From: Bacteroidales bacterium
GTDB lineage: Bacteria > Bacteroidota > Bacteroidia > Bacteroidales > FEN-979
Length of the DNA stretch: 64,000 nucleotides
NCBI GenBank assembly: GCA_030681475.1
Contig: JAUXWT010000035.1
Location: 68,428-132,427 of the forward strand
Direction: 5' to 3'
The stretch's first letter is position 1. Each line of letters starts with the position of its first letter. This document shows positions 26,327-35,716 of the stretch, one piece after another. The position numbers and the translations under genes were made by a program. The notes below the pieces were generated by a model. That model had not been told where the DNA came from, did not search any database, and saw nothing but the letters and a program-made list of their open reading frames with translations.

Positions 26327-26986
26327 CTATGCCAGGTGTCCGATGACGGTTTGTTTTCCCGTGACTTTCTGGCCAAGTTTGATATCGAGAATGGTGTCGA
26401 CCGGCAATAAGAGGTCAACACGGGAGCCAAACTTGATGAAACCAAGTTCTTCCCCCTGCACAACAGGTTCTCCGACTTTCGGATAACACTTGATTCGCCG
26501 GGCCATCGCGCCGGCAATCTGTCTCACGAGGATCCTTTTGGTGTCATAAAACCGGATGACCGTTGTAGCGCGTTCATTTTCCAGCGATGCCTTGGGGTTG
26601 AATGCAACCATGTGTTTCCCGGGATGGTAATAATAATAGACAATCTCGCCGCCAACCGGAAACCAGTTCACGTGAACGTTGGTTGCCGACATGAAGATTG
26701 AAACCTGGATCCGCTCATCTTTGAAATATTCAGGTTCAATGGTACGTTCGATCACCACGACTTTTCCGTCGGCAGGGGACAGTATTACCTTGCCGCCACC
26801 GTTGGTTTCCCGTTTCGGGGAACGAAAAAACCGGACGATCATGATGAAAAACCAAAGGCCCAGTACATACATGCTGTAATGAAACCAGGATTGGTCAACC
26901 AGAATATCGTTTAATGCCAGTAGGACGGTTGCCACAAATAAAAATGCAATGGTGATCGTCTTATATCCTTCTTTGTGAATTGTCAT
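26327..26986 (-). CDS. psd: Phosphatidylserine decarboxylase proenzyme
   Basis: A 219-residue short-form Psd with two N-terminal membrane helices (near residues 8-26 and 32-50). The cleavage site lies in FIKFGSRVDLLLP near the C-terminus, where the serine becomes the pyruvoyl cofactor; earlier motifs are VILSPADGKVV and FMSATNVHVNWFPVGGE. It makes phosphatidylethanolamine from phosphatidylserine. It follows cdsA by 18 bases on the same strand, so two consecutive phospholipid steps are co-encoded; the serine transferase between them is not in this window. Confidence 0.94.
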   Translation of the reverse strand: MTIHKEGYKTITIAFLFVATVLLALNDILVDQSWFHYSMYVLGLWFFIMIVRFFRSPKRETNGGGKVILSPADGKVVVIERTIEPEYFKDERIQVSIFMSATNVHVNWFPVGGEIVYYYYHPGKHMVAFNPKASLENERATTVIRFYDTKRILVRQIAGAMARRIKCYPKVGEPVVQGEELGFIKFGSRVDLLLPVDTILDIKLGQKVTGKQTVIGHLA

Positions 26987-27004
26987 GGGTGTTGGATAGG
27001 GTGA

Positions 27005-27847
27005 TTAAAAAAAGAAAAACAAAAATACAAAAGGCGCCGAAATAAGCATCGTGTCGAAGCGGTCAAGTATTCCGCCATGCCCGGGAAGTATTGTCCCGGA
27101 ATCTTTTATGTTCAGGCTGCGTTTGAGTAGAGACTCCACGAGATCGCCGTGGGTGCCGAAAAAAACGACCATGGCGGCAAGTGCAAGCCAGTCGGTCAGG
27201 GGCAGTGCGGGGACCAGAAAATGAAATCCAAAGGCAAAAAATAAAGTAACAACAGCTCCTGCAATGGTTCCTTCCCAGGTCTTCTTCGGGGATATGCGTT
27301 CAAAGAATTTGTGTTTCCCAAACTGTTTCCCATAAAGGTAAGCCGATGTATCATTGATCCAGGTGAATGCAAAATATCCGGTGAGGATAACCGGCAATCC
27401 AAGGTAGTGTAATACATCGGGACGGTTGAAGTAGATCAGCAGCGAGAAAGGAAGCGCAACATAAAAAAATCCCAGAATGGTTGTACCCATGTTAATCAAG
27501 GGGTTGGGTTTATTGCGGTAAATTTCGATGATGAATGGAAAAAAGAATAACGGGACCAGAAGGAGAAAAGGCGTGTATAAAAACCAGAACCGGTCCGACA
27601 GGCAATGTGGTTCCGGAACAAGATTAACAAGAACGGTGGCAACGAACAACATCGTACCGGCAATGGTTCCGTAAAATTTTTGAGGTTGGCAGGTTTCACT
27701 GGTGACCAGTCCATAGAATTCCCATAGACCGAGTACCGTGATGACCAGGAAAATTATTGCAAAGACCCAACCACTGAACCACAACGCAGCAAGCAGGATG
27801 AATACCATTGATAAGCCGGTAATGGTCCTTGCCCAGAAATTACTCAT
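27005..27847 (-). CDS. cdsA: Phosphatidate cytidylyltransferase
   Basis: A 280-residue membrane enzyme that makes CDP-diacylglycerol from phosphatidate and CTP. It has about seven to eight helices, and the family signature SLLKRSLNIKDSGTILPGHG followed by GILDRFD near the C-terminus. An ATG at 27847 is the likely start; a GTG at 27856 adds three residues and lies two bases before the stop of the preceding LUD gene. It precedes psd in a probable phospholipid operon led by rsfS and ftsH. Confidence 0.94.
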   Translation of the reverse strand: MSNFWARTITGLSMVFILLAALWFSGWVFAIIFLVITVLGLWEFYGLVTSETCQPQKFYGTIAGTMLFVATVLVNLVPEPHCLSDRFWFLYTPFLLLVPLFFFPFIIEIYRNKPNPLINMGTTILGFFYVALPFSLLIYFNRPDVLHYLGLPVILTGYFAFTWINDTSAYLYGKQFGKHKFFERISPKKTWEGTIAGAVVTLFFAFGFHFLVPALPLTDWLALAAMVVFFGTHGDLVESLLKRSLNIKDSGTILPGHGGILDRFDTMLISAPFVFLFFFF

Positions 27848-27858
27848 CCGTGGCACAA

Positions 27859-28512
27859 TTATTTTGCGAGTATTGTGTCATCAATTAAAAAAACATATAA
27901 CTCTTTTGGCCCATGTGCCCCCATTACGAGGGTCTTTTCTATATCTGCTGTCCGGCTCGGACCGGAGATCAGGGAGATCATGGAAGGGTAGTTGTCACGG
28001 TACTTTTTCTTAATACCGGCCAGCGCCTGTTTTAAATCCGGAACCAGTTGGGAAGCATACCCTAAAACCAGGTGTATCTCGGGATATACAGTAACTTTCC
28101 GTCCGGGGCTTAATCTCGACGTTACCATCACTGTACCAAGACGGGCGATAAGGTATTCACAACGGGTGATGCCGATCCTGGTGTCCAGCAGGGCCTCTGT
28201 ATGAGATTCAAAAGGAATACCGCCGGCTTTCAGGATCTCATGAATGGCATGATCCTGGCAATAGAGAACTCCCCAGTCTTTCTCCAGAATAAAAGATTTC
28301 AATGTCCCGATAAATTCATCTTCACTTTCGCAATAGACGAATTTTCCGGCAATCCGCACCAGCTCTTCTGCGAAAGTAACATCAAGGGGTTCTGTAAACT
28401 CTTTGTAAACAGATGATTCCTGGTCAAGGATGGGATAAGGTACTTCGGTTTTTTCGATCAGTGCATCCCTGACTTTTTTCAGGATCTTTTCCCTGGAGGT
28501 GCTTTCTTCCAT
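27859..28512 (-). CDS. LUD (LutC/YkgG) domain protein
   Basis: A 217-residue protein of the LUD domain family, recognised from ARLGTVMVTS, the VYPEIHLVLGYASQLVPDL segment and SLISGPSRTADIEKTLVMGAHGPKEL. In LutC this domain is part of a lactate-oxidising complex. No lutA or lutB is nearby; the gene sits between ftsH and cdsA, a position I recall from other Bacteroidota, so the lactate role may not apply here. Confidence 0.88.
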   Translation of the reverse strand: MEESTSREKILKKVRDALIEKTEVPYPILDQESSVYKEFTEPLDVTFAEELVRIAGKFVYCESEDEFIGTLKSFILEKDWGVLYCQDHAIHEILKAGGIPFESHTEALLDTRIGITRCEYLIARLGTVMVTSRLSPGRKVTVYPEIHLVLGYASQLVPDLKQALAGIKKKYRDNYPSMISLISGPSRTADIEKTLVMGAHGPKELYVFLIDDTILAK

Positions 28513-28530
28513 GTTGTGATCAGGTTCGGG

Positions 28531-30540
28531 TTATGACAATAACGTTGGCAAAGGCGCTTTCTCCTCTTCTTTATCCCATGGACGTTTTCCAAAGATCTCT
28601 TCCAGATCCTCTCTGAAAATTACTTCCCGTTCGAGGAGCAATGCCGCTAATTTTTCAAGATTTTCCCTGTTTTCAGCCAGGATCTTTTTAGCTCTTTCAT
28701 AGGCGGCCTCGACGATTTTACGGACCTCGTTGTCGATTGTTTCAGCGGTTTTTTCACTATACGGTTTCTGGAATGAGTACTCATTCTGTCCGCTTGAATC
28801 GTAAAAGCTGATATTTCCGATCTCCTTGTTCAATCCGAAATAGACCACCATGGCATAAGCCTGCTTTGAAACTTTTTCGAGATCGTTCAACGCTCCGGTA
28901 GAGACTTTGCCAAAAATGATCTCTTCCGAGGCACGTCCACCCATGGCGGAGGTGATCTCGTCAAACATCTGTTCGTAGGTTGTGATCTGCCGTTCTTCAG
29001 GCAAGTACCAGGCTGCGCCCAATGCTTTTCCCCGCGGCACGATGGTCACTTTAACCAGCGGATGAGCATGTTCGAGGAGCCAGCTTGTGGTGGCATGACC
29101 TGATTCGTGGTATGCAATCACCCTTTTCTCATGGACAGAGATGATCTTGTTGCGTTTTTCCAGCCCCCCGATGATGCGGTCGATGGCATCGAGGAAATCC
29201 TGCTTTTCAATAATTAACTTATTCTTGCGTGCAGCGATCAGGGCTGATTCGTTGCAAACATTGGCAATGTCGGCGCCTGAAAAACCGGGAGTTTGCTTGG
29301 CAAGGAATGAAACATCAAGGTTTGTATCCAGTTTCAAGGGTTTCAGGTGTACCAGGAAGATGGCTTTGCGCTCTTCGAGGTCGGGCAGTTCCACGTTGAT
29401 CTGGCGGTCGAACCGGCCTGCGCGCATCAGGGCGCGGTCGAGGATATCGGCCCGGTTTGTGGCAGCAAGGATGATTACACCGGCGTTGGTTCCAAAACCA
29501 TCCATTTCGGTGAGAAGCTGGTTAAGTGTATTCTCTCGCTCATCGTTGGCGCCCGTGATGGCATTGCGCCCCCGTGCCCGGCCGATGGCGTCGATTTCAT
29601 CGATGAAGATGATGCAGGGCGCTTTTTCTTTCGCCTGCCGGAACAGGTCACGCACGCGGGAAGCGCCGACCCCGACGAACATTTCAACAAAATCGGATCC
29701 GGATATGGAGAAGAACGGCACTTTGGCTTCCCCGGCTACCGCTTTGGCCAGCAGTGTTTTCCCTGTTCCCGGGGGGCCGACCAGCAATGCGCCTTTGGGG
29801 ATCTTTCCCCCGAGGTTGGTGTATTTTGAAGGGTTTTTCAGGAAGTCAACGATCTCCATGATCTCAACCTTGGCCTCTTCGAGCCCGGCTACGTCATTAA
29901 AAGTGATGCTGACACTGGTATCTTTGTCGAACAGCGTTGCCTTGGACTTGCCGATGTTAAAGATCTGGCCGCCGCCGCCACCGCCTTTGCTCATGAAACG
30001 CATGATCAGGAACCATGCGCCGATCAGGACGGCAGGGAGAAGCAGGTAACCAAGGATATCGCCAAACACATCTTTGCGGGTATCGGTGGATGGGGGATAA
30101 GGATATTGTTTCTGAAATTCAATGATCTGGCTGACCGGGACATTATCCCGTCTCATGTCTGACACCACACTGTCGCGGGTATCTTTAAGTAACCCGTGAA
30201 AAATCTCCAATGAACCAACCTGATAGGTGAATTCTGGCGTAGGGGTGGAGGAAACGCCAAAACTGCGTTTGGTGAATTTCTGATAAGCGGTATCAGACTT
30301 AAGTTTCTCTTTTTTAATGAAGATCTCGGCTTTTTCCTTGTTGATGATCACAATTTTTTCAACATCCTGTTTTGTCAGGATCTCTTCCAGCTTTGGCCAG
30401 GTGATCTCTTCAACGGGATTGGGGTAATTGAAATACTGGATACCAATAAATCCTATTGCCAGGATGGCATAGATCCAGTAAAAATTGAATTTAGGCCGCT
30501 TACCTTTGGGAGGGATAAAACTACTTCCTTTTTCTGCCAT
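28531..30540 (-). CDS. ftsH: ATP-dependent zinc metalloprotease FtsH
   Basis: About 669 residues from the ATG at 30540 (an upstream ATG at 30555 adds five). Two membrane helices (near 22-40 and 155-178) flank a periplasmic domain. A Gly-rich linker (SKGGGGGGQIF) leads to the AAA domain with Walker A GPPGTGKT near residue 253, Walker B CIIFIDEIDAIGRARG and SRH region MRAGRFDRQI. The M41 protease site HESGH is near residue 475. It degrades unassembled membrane proteins and short-lived regulators. It follows rsfS by 20 bases, in the order rsfS-ftsH-LUD-cdsA-psd. Confidence 0.97.
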   Translation of the reverse strand: MAEKGSSFIPPKGKRPKFNFYWIYAILAIGFIGIQYFNYPNPVEEITWPKLEEILTKQDVEKIVIINKEKAEIFIKKEKLKSDTAYQKFTKRSFGVSSTPTPEFTYQVGSLEIFHGLLKDTRDSVVSDMRRDNVPVSQIIEFQKQYPYPPSTDTRKDVFGDILGYLLLPAVLIGAWFLIMRFMSKGGGGGGQIFNIGKSKATLFDKDTSVSITFNDVAGLEEAKVEIMEIVDFLKNPSKYTNLGGKIPKGALLVGPPGTGKTLLAKAVAGEAKVPFFSISGSDFVEMFVGVGASRVRDLFRQAKEKAPCIIFIDEIDAIGRARGRNAITGANDERENTLNQLLTEMDGFGTNAGVIILAATNRADILDRALMRAGRFDRQINVELPDLEERKAIFLVHLKPLKLDTNLDVSFLAKQTPGFSGADIANVCNESALIAARKNKLIIEKQDFLDAIDRIIGGLEKRNKIISVHEKRVIAYHESGHATTSWLLEHAHPLVKVTIVPRGKALGAAWYLPEERQITTYEQMFDEITSAMGGRASEEIIFGKVSTGALNDLEKVSKQAYAMVVYFGLNKEIGNISFYDSSGQNEYSFQKPYSEKTAETIDNEVRKIVEAAYERAKKILAENRENLEKLAALLLEREVIFREDLEEIFGKRPWDKEEEKAPLPTLLS

Positions 30541-30560
30541 TCTGTCTGATTCCAAAAAAT

Positions 30561-30950
30561 TTATGACTCTGTTTTCTCATGTGTGTCAACCTTGATAATG
30601 CGCGCATCGGCCCATAACTGCTCTATGTTGTAGAAGTTGCGGCGTTCTTCCTGAAAAATATGGATGACCACATCGAAATAGTCGATCAAAATCCATTCCG
30701 CATTTTCAAATCCCTCTTTATGCGAAGGATTCAAGCCTGTTTTTTTCTTAACCTGCCCGATGATATGATCGGCAATGGCCTCGACCTGTGTCCGCGACCC
30801 ACCGTGACAAATAACAAAAGCGTCACAAATAGTGCCTTTCAACCCTGTAAAATCAAGGATGACGGGGTTTCTGGCTATTTTATCAGCCATCGCGGAAACG
30901 ACTGCTTCAATTAATATCTCCCTGGGTTCCTGTTTCTTCTTTCTTGGCAT
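30561..30950 (-). CDS. rsfS: Ribosomal silencing factor RsfS
   Basis: A 129-residue protein with DAFVICHGGSRTQVEAIADH, KEGFENAEWILIDYFDVVIHIF and FYNIEQLWADA, the classic RsfS/Iojap motifs. It binds ribosomal protein uL14 and blocks subunit joining in slow growth. A box at 30973 lies just upstream, so this is likely the first gene of the rsfS-ftsH operon. Confidence 0.95.
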   Translation of the reverse strand: MPRKKKQEPREILIEAVVSAMADKIARNPVILDFTGLKGTICDAFVICHGGSRTQVEAIADHIIGQVKKKTGLNPSHKEGFENAEWILIDYFDVVIHIFQEERRNFYNIEQLWADARIIKVDTHEKTES

Positions 30951-30972
30951 TAAGGAAGTTTGGTTTCTTATG

Positions 30973-30980
30973 CAAAAGTA
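30973..30980 (-). promoter_or_regulatory. Putative -7 box for the rsfS-ftsH operon
   Basis: The minus strand reads TACTTTTG, within the common TTACTTTTGCA form of the Bacteroidota -7 element. A start near 30966 would leave a leader of about 16 bases. Confidence 0.55.
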
Positions 30981-30999
30981 ATCAAAAATCTTAACCTGT

Positions 31000-31710
31000 T
31001 TAGAAGTTGGGTTTTATGGCGTAAGTCTTGTAAAAATCGGTGATATACCCCACCGCTTCTTCCGCTGTATCAACAACTTTGAAAATTTCAAGGTCAGCGG
31101 CGGCAATGTTTGATTCCTCCAGAACCGTTGATTTTATCCAATCGATCAATCCTTTCCAGTAATCATGGCCTACCAGTACCACCGGAAAGCGGACCAGTTT
31201 ATGGGTCTGGATCAGGGTTATGGCTTCGGTGAGTTCATCAAGGGTACCGAATCCGCCGGGCAAGGCAATAAATCCCATGGAATAACGGAGAAACATCGTT
31301 TTCCGGACGAAAAAGTAGTTGAAATTGATCAGTTTGTCACGGTCAATGAATGGATTTGGGTTTTGTTCAGAGGGAAGGTTGATGTTCAGTCCGACCGACT
31401 TCCCCCCGGCAAAATGAGCCCCTTTATTGGCCGCTTCCATAATCCCGGGACCACCACCGGTGATGATCCCGAACCCGGCTTTTGTCATCAGGTAGGCAAT
31501 CTCTTCGGTAAGTTTGTAGTAAGGATGACTCACTTTGGTGCGCGCCGATCCGAAGATTGAAACGCAGGGGCCGATCCGGCTTAATTTTTCAAATCCTTCG
31601 ACCATCTCCGAAATAACCTTGAATATTTCCCAGGTATCATAACTGATGGTGTCTGACCAGTTTTTAGGTTGAATTGAGCGTTTCAGTTTTTCAATGTCTT
31701 CTGATTCCAT
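31000..31710 (-). CDS. LOG family protein (TIGR00730), putative phosphoribohydrolase
   Basis: A 236-residue Rossmann-fold protein with VSIFGSARTK, the GIITGGGPGIMEAANKGA loop and the catalytic/nucleotide-binding PGGFGTLDE motif. LOG-like enzymes hydrolyse the N-glycosidic bond of nucleoside monophosphates; the plant members release cytokinins. The bacterial substrate is uncertain. It lies 40 bases after uvrA on the same strand, so it may be read from the uvrA transcript. Confidence 0.9.
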   Translation of the reverse strand: MESEDIEKLKRSIQPKNWSDTISYDTWEIFKVISEMVEGFEKLSRIGPCVSIFGSARTKVSHPYYKLTEEIAYLMTKAGFGIITGGGPGIMEAANKGAHFAGGKSVGLNINLPSEQNPNPFIDRDKLINFNYFFVRKTMFLRYSMGFIALPGGFGTLDELTEAITLIQTHKLVRFPVVLVGHDYWKGLIDWIKSTVLEESNIAAADLEIFKVVDTAEEAVGYITDFYKTYAIKPNF

Positions 31711-31750
31711 GTGAGATTAAGTTAAAATGAACAATTTTCAGTGGATTGAG

Positions 31751-34573
31751 TTATATATTCCCCAGGATTTCTTTCAGATAATGCGCCGTAAAACTCGTCT
31801 TATGCTTTGCAACATGCTCCGGAGTTCCCTGCACAAGCACTTCACCGCCCCGTTCACCGCCTTCGGGCCCCAGGTCGATGATGTGGTCAGCCACCTTGAT
31901 CACCTCCATATTGTGTTCGATCACGAGGACGGTGTTGCCTTTGGCGACCAGTTTGTTCAACACACACAGGAGCGCCTTTACATCTTCGAAATGAAGTCCG
32001 GTAGTGGGTTCATCAAGAATATAAATCGTGTTGCCCGTGTCATTCTTTGAAAGTTCCGTAGCCAGTTTCACCCGCTGTGCTTCACCGCCGGAAAGGGTGG
32101 TTGATTGTTGCCCAAGAGTGATATAACCCAACCCGACTTCGTTGAGTGTGTTGATCTTGTGTACGATAAACGGGATGTTCTCAAAAAAGTCAACGGCCTG
32201 TTCGATGGTCAAGTTGAGCACATCGTTGATGGATTTGCCTTTGTAACGAACTTCGAGCGTTTCGCGGTTGTAGCGGTGGCCCTGGCAAGTTTCACACGGT
32301 ACATAGACATCAGGCAGGAAATTCATCTCGATCACCCGGAGCCCGGCCCCTTTACAGGTTTCGCACCTTCCGCCCTTGACATTGAAGGAGAACCGGCCCG
32401 GGAGGTAGCCGCGGATCTTTGACTCGGGCAATCCTGCAAAAAGTTTCCTGATTTCATCAAACACCTTGGTATAGGTGGCCGGGTTAGAACGGGGGGTTCG
32501 CCCGATGGGCGATTGGTTGATCTCGATGACCTTGTCAATATTTTTTATTCCTTCAATGGATTGATACGGGAGCGGTTTCTGGTTTGATTTGTAGAAATGC
32601 TGGCTGAGGATCGGGTAGAGGGTTTCGTTGATGAGCGACGACTTTCCGCTGCCTGATAACCCGGTGATGCAGATCAGGACTCCAAGGGGTAAATTCAACT
32701 CAACATTCCGGAGATTGTTTCCCGTTGCGCCTTTCAGGGTAAGGAATTTGCCGTTGCCTTTCCTTCGTATCCCGGGCACGTTGATCTTACGTTTCCCACT
32801 GAGGTACTGACCGGTGAGATGCCCGTTTTTTTTAATTTCTTCGGGTGTGCCATGGGCTACGATCCGGCCGCCATGTACCCCTGCGCCCGGGCCGATATCG
32901 ATCACATAATCAGCTGCCATGATGGTTTCCTGGTCGTGTTCCACCACAAACACCGAGTTTCCTGCATCGCGTAGGTTTTTCAGGGCATTGATCAGGCGGA
33001 GGTTGTCGTGTTGATGCAGGCCGATGCTGGGTTCATCAAGGATGTAGAGCACGCCGACCAGTTGCGATCCGATCTGGGTGGCCAGCCTGATCCGCTGGCT
33101 CTCCCCGCCGGAAAGGCTTCGCGCCGTGCGGTTCAGGGTAAGATACCCAATGCCTACGTCGAGCAGAAACCTGATCCGTGCTTTGATCTCGCGGATGATT
33201 TCATAAGAGATCGTTTGTTTTCGCTCATCCAGTTGCATCGGGAGTTGATCAAACCAGATATAAAGGTTAACCAGATCAATATTTGCCAGGTCTGCAATGT
33301 TTTTGTCTCCGAGTCTGAAGTAAAGGGACTCCTTTTTCAGGCGGTCCCCATTGCATTCCGGGCAGGGTAGCTTATTCATGAAACTGCTTACCCATTTCAT
33401 GATCCCGGCAGGGGCGGCTTCGGCGTGCTGCGCGTTGATAAAACTTACGATCCCCTCGAAATTCAATGAATAGCTTGACGAAACGCCCAGGTATTCGTTT
33501 TTAACCCTGAGAACTTCGTCAGATCCATTCAGGATAACATTGATGGCATTTTCAGGGATCTCCGAGATGGGCGTATTGAGATCGAAGCCGTATTTTTCAC
33601 CGATCGCCTCAATTTGTTTAAATATCCAGGAGTTTTTAAATTCACCGATGGGGACAATTCCACCCTTTTTAATACTTTTTGACCGGTCGGGGATAATCTT
33701 GCTGATATCTATTTCCGAAATTGTGCCCAGTCCGTTGCATTTCGGACAAGCGCCATAGGGGGAGTTGAAGGAAAATGAATTTGGTTCGGGTTCATCGTAT
33801 GATATCCCCGAAGTTGGGCACATCAGCAGGCGGCTGAAATGGCGGCTCACATTCGTCTTCTCGTCAAGAACCATCATTACATCTTTGCCATGTCGCATGG
33901 CCAGGTTCACCGATCCGGATAGTCTTGTTTTCGACTCCGGCGATACGCTTACATGATCGATAACGATCTCGACATTATGAATTTTATACCTGTCCAGTTG
34001 CAATCCATGGGTAATCTCTTTCACTTCGCCATCAATGCGCACTTTGAGAAACCCCTGTTTACGTATCTGTTCAAAAAGTTCGCGGTATTGTCCCTTGCGG
34101 CCTTTTACCGCCGGGGCCAGCACAAGGATGTCCTTCCCGGCGTAATATGAAAGGATAAGGTCAACGATCTGTTGTTCGCTGTACCTGACCATGTGTTCAC
34201 CGGTAACATGGGAAAAGGCATCGGCTGTACGGGCAAAAAGAAGACGCATAAAATCATAGATCTCCGTTATGGTTCCGACGGTTGACCTGGGATTGCGGTT
34301 GGTTGATTTCTGTTCAATGGAGATCACCGGGCTCAGGCCGTTGATTTTGTCAACATCCGGTCTCTCCAGGTTGCCGATAAACTGCCGGGCGTAGGAGGAA
34401 AATGTCTCCATATAGCGCCGCTGCCCTTCGGCATAGATGGTGTCGAAAGCAAGCGATGACTTGCCGCTGCCGCTCAACCCGGTGAAAACCACCAGCTTAT
34501 GACGGGGAATCGTCAGGTCTATGTTTTTCAGGTTGTGAACCCTCGCACCGAATACTTCCAGATTTTCTTCCAC
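31751..34573 (-). CDS. uvrA: Excinuclease ABC subunit A
   Basis: A 940-residue DNA-damage recognition ATPase of nucleotide excision repair. It has two ABC modules, each with GLSGSGKSSL as Walker A (near residues 31 and 640) and LSGGESQRIRLA or LSGGEAQRVKLA as signature. Two zinc modules are visible (CPECNG-type pair near residue 400 and CETCKG with CETCQG near residue 735). The most likely start is a GTG at 34573. Length and order are normal. It is transcribed in the same direction as the lytic transglycosylase gene, which ends 24 bases upstream. Confidence 0.97.
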   Translation of the reverse strand: MEENLEVFGARVHNLKNIDLTIPRHKLVVFTGLSGSGKSSLAFDTIYAEGQRRYMETFSSYARQFIGNLERPDVDKINGLSPVISIEQKSTNRNPRSTVGTITEIYDFMRLLFARTADAFSHVTGEHMVRYSEQQIVDLILSYYAGKDILVLAPAVKGRKGQYRELFEQIRKQGFLKVRIDGEVKEITHGLQLDRYKIHNVEIVIDHVSVSPESKTRLSGSVNLAMRHGKDVMMVLDEKTNVSRHFSRLLMCPTSGISYDEPEPNSFSFNSPYGACPKCNGLGTISEIDISKIIPDRSKSIKKGGIVPIGEFKNSWIFKQIEAIGEKYGFDLNTPISEIPENAINVILNGSDEVLRVKNEYLGVSSSYSLNFEGIVSFINAQHAEAAPAGIMKWVSSFMNKLPCPECNGDRLKKESLYFRLGDKNIADLANIDLVNLYIWFDQLPMQLDERKQTISYEIIREIKARIRFLLDVGIGYLTLNRTARSLSGGESQRIRLATQIGSQLVGVLYILDEPSIGLHQHDNLRLINALKNLRDAGNSVFVVEHDQETIMAADYVIDIGPGAGVHGGRIVAHGTPEEIKKNGHLTGQYLSGKRKINVPGIRRKGNGKFLTLKGATGNNLRNVELNLPLGVLICITGLSGSGKSSLINETLYPILSQHFYKSNQKPLPYQSIEGIKNIDKVIEINQSPIGRTPRSNPATYTKVFDEIRKLFAGLPESKIRGYLPGRFSFNVKGGRCETCKGAGLRVIEMNFLPDVYVPCETCQGHRYNRETLEVRYKGKSINDVLNLTIEQAVDFFENIPFIVHKINTLNEVGLGYITLGQQSTTLSGGEAQRVKLATELSKNDTGNTIYILDEPTTGLHFEDVKALLCVLNKLVAKGNTVLVIEHNMEVIKVADHIIDLGPEGGERGGEVLVQGTPEHVAKHKTSFTAHYLKEILGNI

Positions 34574-34596
34574 AATGCTCTTGAAAAACGGTCTGA

Positions 34597-35598
34597 TTAA
34601 TGAATTTCGCTGATTTTCAGCGTGTCGTGGAAGAATGTGTCCCGTTTGGGAACCTTCTTCTTCAGCGTCTCATAACTCAACCCGCCATCGGTTGGGATCT
34701 TGAATATATATGATTTCCCGGATCTGTTCGGCAGGCTGTAGTCTTGAATCCACGGATTCAACTCCCTCAGAATCCTGTAATTAACCCCAAGTGTCCTGGC
34801 GAAATCCGATAAACTGCCGATGCTGCTGTCGATCATGACGTGACGCACAGGTACCTGTGGGTAAAAATCCTGTTCCCTCAGGTAGAACCCAAACTTTGCC
34901 GGATGATTGTAAACCTCCCTGATGGCCATGATCCGGTAAACATACCGCGATGTTTCCTCATTAAGATAGAGGTCATAGTAACTGTTTACCTTCTGGCTGT
35001 CCAATGCCCGCTGAAGACCATTGACACCCCGGTTATAAGAAGCCGCCACCAGTGTCCAGCTTTTAAAATCAGTATAGGCATCCTTTAAATAATCACATGC
35101 AGCCTGGGTTGCTTTCTCCATGTTATATCGTTCATCCACATGACCGTTAATCTCCAGTCCGTATTTATGACCTGTTGTTTTGATAAACTGCCAGTACCCT
35201 TCAGCGCCGGCCGGAGAAACTGCATTGGCAAGGTTGCTTTCAGCGATGGCCAGGAATTTGAAATCTTCGGGGATCCCATTTTTCTTCAGGATGGGCTCAA
35301 TGACCGGAAACCAGCGGTTGGCGCGCTTGAACATCATGGTAGTCATAGAATGCATGAAGGTATTTGCCATTATTTCGCGATCAAAAGCTTCCCTCACATA
35401 GTACAGGTCCAGCGGTACAGCTTCCCCCGCGAAATAAGCCTTTTCAGGTATTTCCGGAGCAAAAACCTTTGTGTAACGGGTAAAAAGGGTCTGGTATTCC
35501 TTGTCCTGATTCTTCAAAGCCACAGTGGCGCAGATCGAAATGGCACAGATCAGCAAAAGAACTGCACCGCCGAGATAATATGATGTTTTGTTGAGCAT
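34597..35598 (-). CDS. Lytic transglycosylase with LysM-like tail (MltD-like)
   Basis: The ATG at 35598 is chosen because it starts the membrane/signal segment (SYYLGGAVLLLICAIS); the open frame further upstream only translates the repeat array at 35627-35711. The product is 333 residues. The SLT domain has AIAESNLANAVSPAGAEGYW with the catalytic Glu near residue 120, then AASYNRGVNGL. A LysM-like segment near 258-305 (SLSDFARTLGVNYRILRELNPWI) likely binds peptidoglycan. It cleaves glycan strands during wall turnover. It follows rfbC on the same strand. Confidence 0.9.
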   Translation of the reverse strand: MLNKTSYYLGGAVLLLICAISICATVALKNQDKEYQTLFTRYTKVFAPEIPEKAYFAGEAVPLDLYYVREAFDREIMANTFMHSMTTMMFKRANRWFPVIEPILKKNGIPEDFKFLAIAESNLANAVSPAGAEGYWQFIKTTGHKYGLEINGHVDERYNMEKATQAACDYLKDAYTDFKSWTLVAASYNRGVNGLQRALDSQKVNSYYDLYLNEETSRYVYRIMAIREVYNHPAKFGFYLREQDFYPQVPVRHVMIDSSIGSLSDFARTLGVNYRILRELNPWIQDYSLPNRSGKSYIFKIPTDGGLSYETLKKKVPKRDTFFHDTLKISEIH

Positions 35599-35626
35599 TT
35601 GTTGTCTGTTTGTAGCTGAATATTTA

Positions 35627-35711
35627 GGTAACAGGGTAACAGGGTAACAGGGTAACAGGGTAACAGGGTGACTTGTCCGATTGTCCACTTGTCCACTCGT
35701 CCACTTGTCCC
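35627..35711. repeat. Double octamer array (GGTAACAG and CTTGTCCA types)
   Basis: Five perfect GGTAACAG units (35627-35666) and a partial GGTGAC are followed by five octamers of the second type (35672-35711): CTTGTCCG, ATTGTCCA, CTTGTCCA, CTCGTCCA, CTTGTCCC. It fills the gap between the rfbC stop and the transglycosylase start. Confidence 0.95.
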
Positions 35712-35716
35712 CCTGT

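Noticed and set aside
29141-30049. A 302-codon open frame antisense to ftsH
   Set aside because: It overlies the conserved AAA domain of ftsH, has a low-complexity Arg/Ser/Ala composition and lacks any recognisable motif; it is a shadow of codon bias on the other strand.
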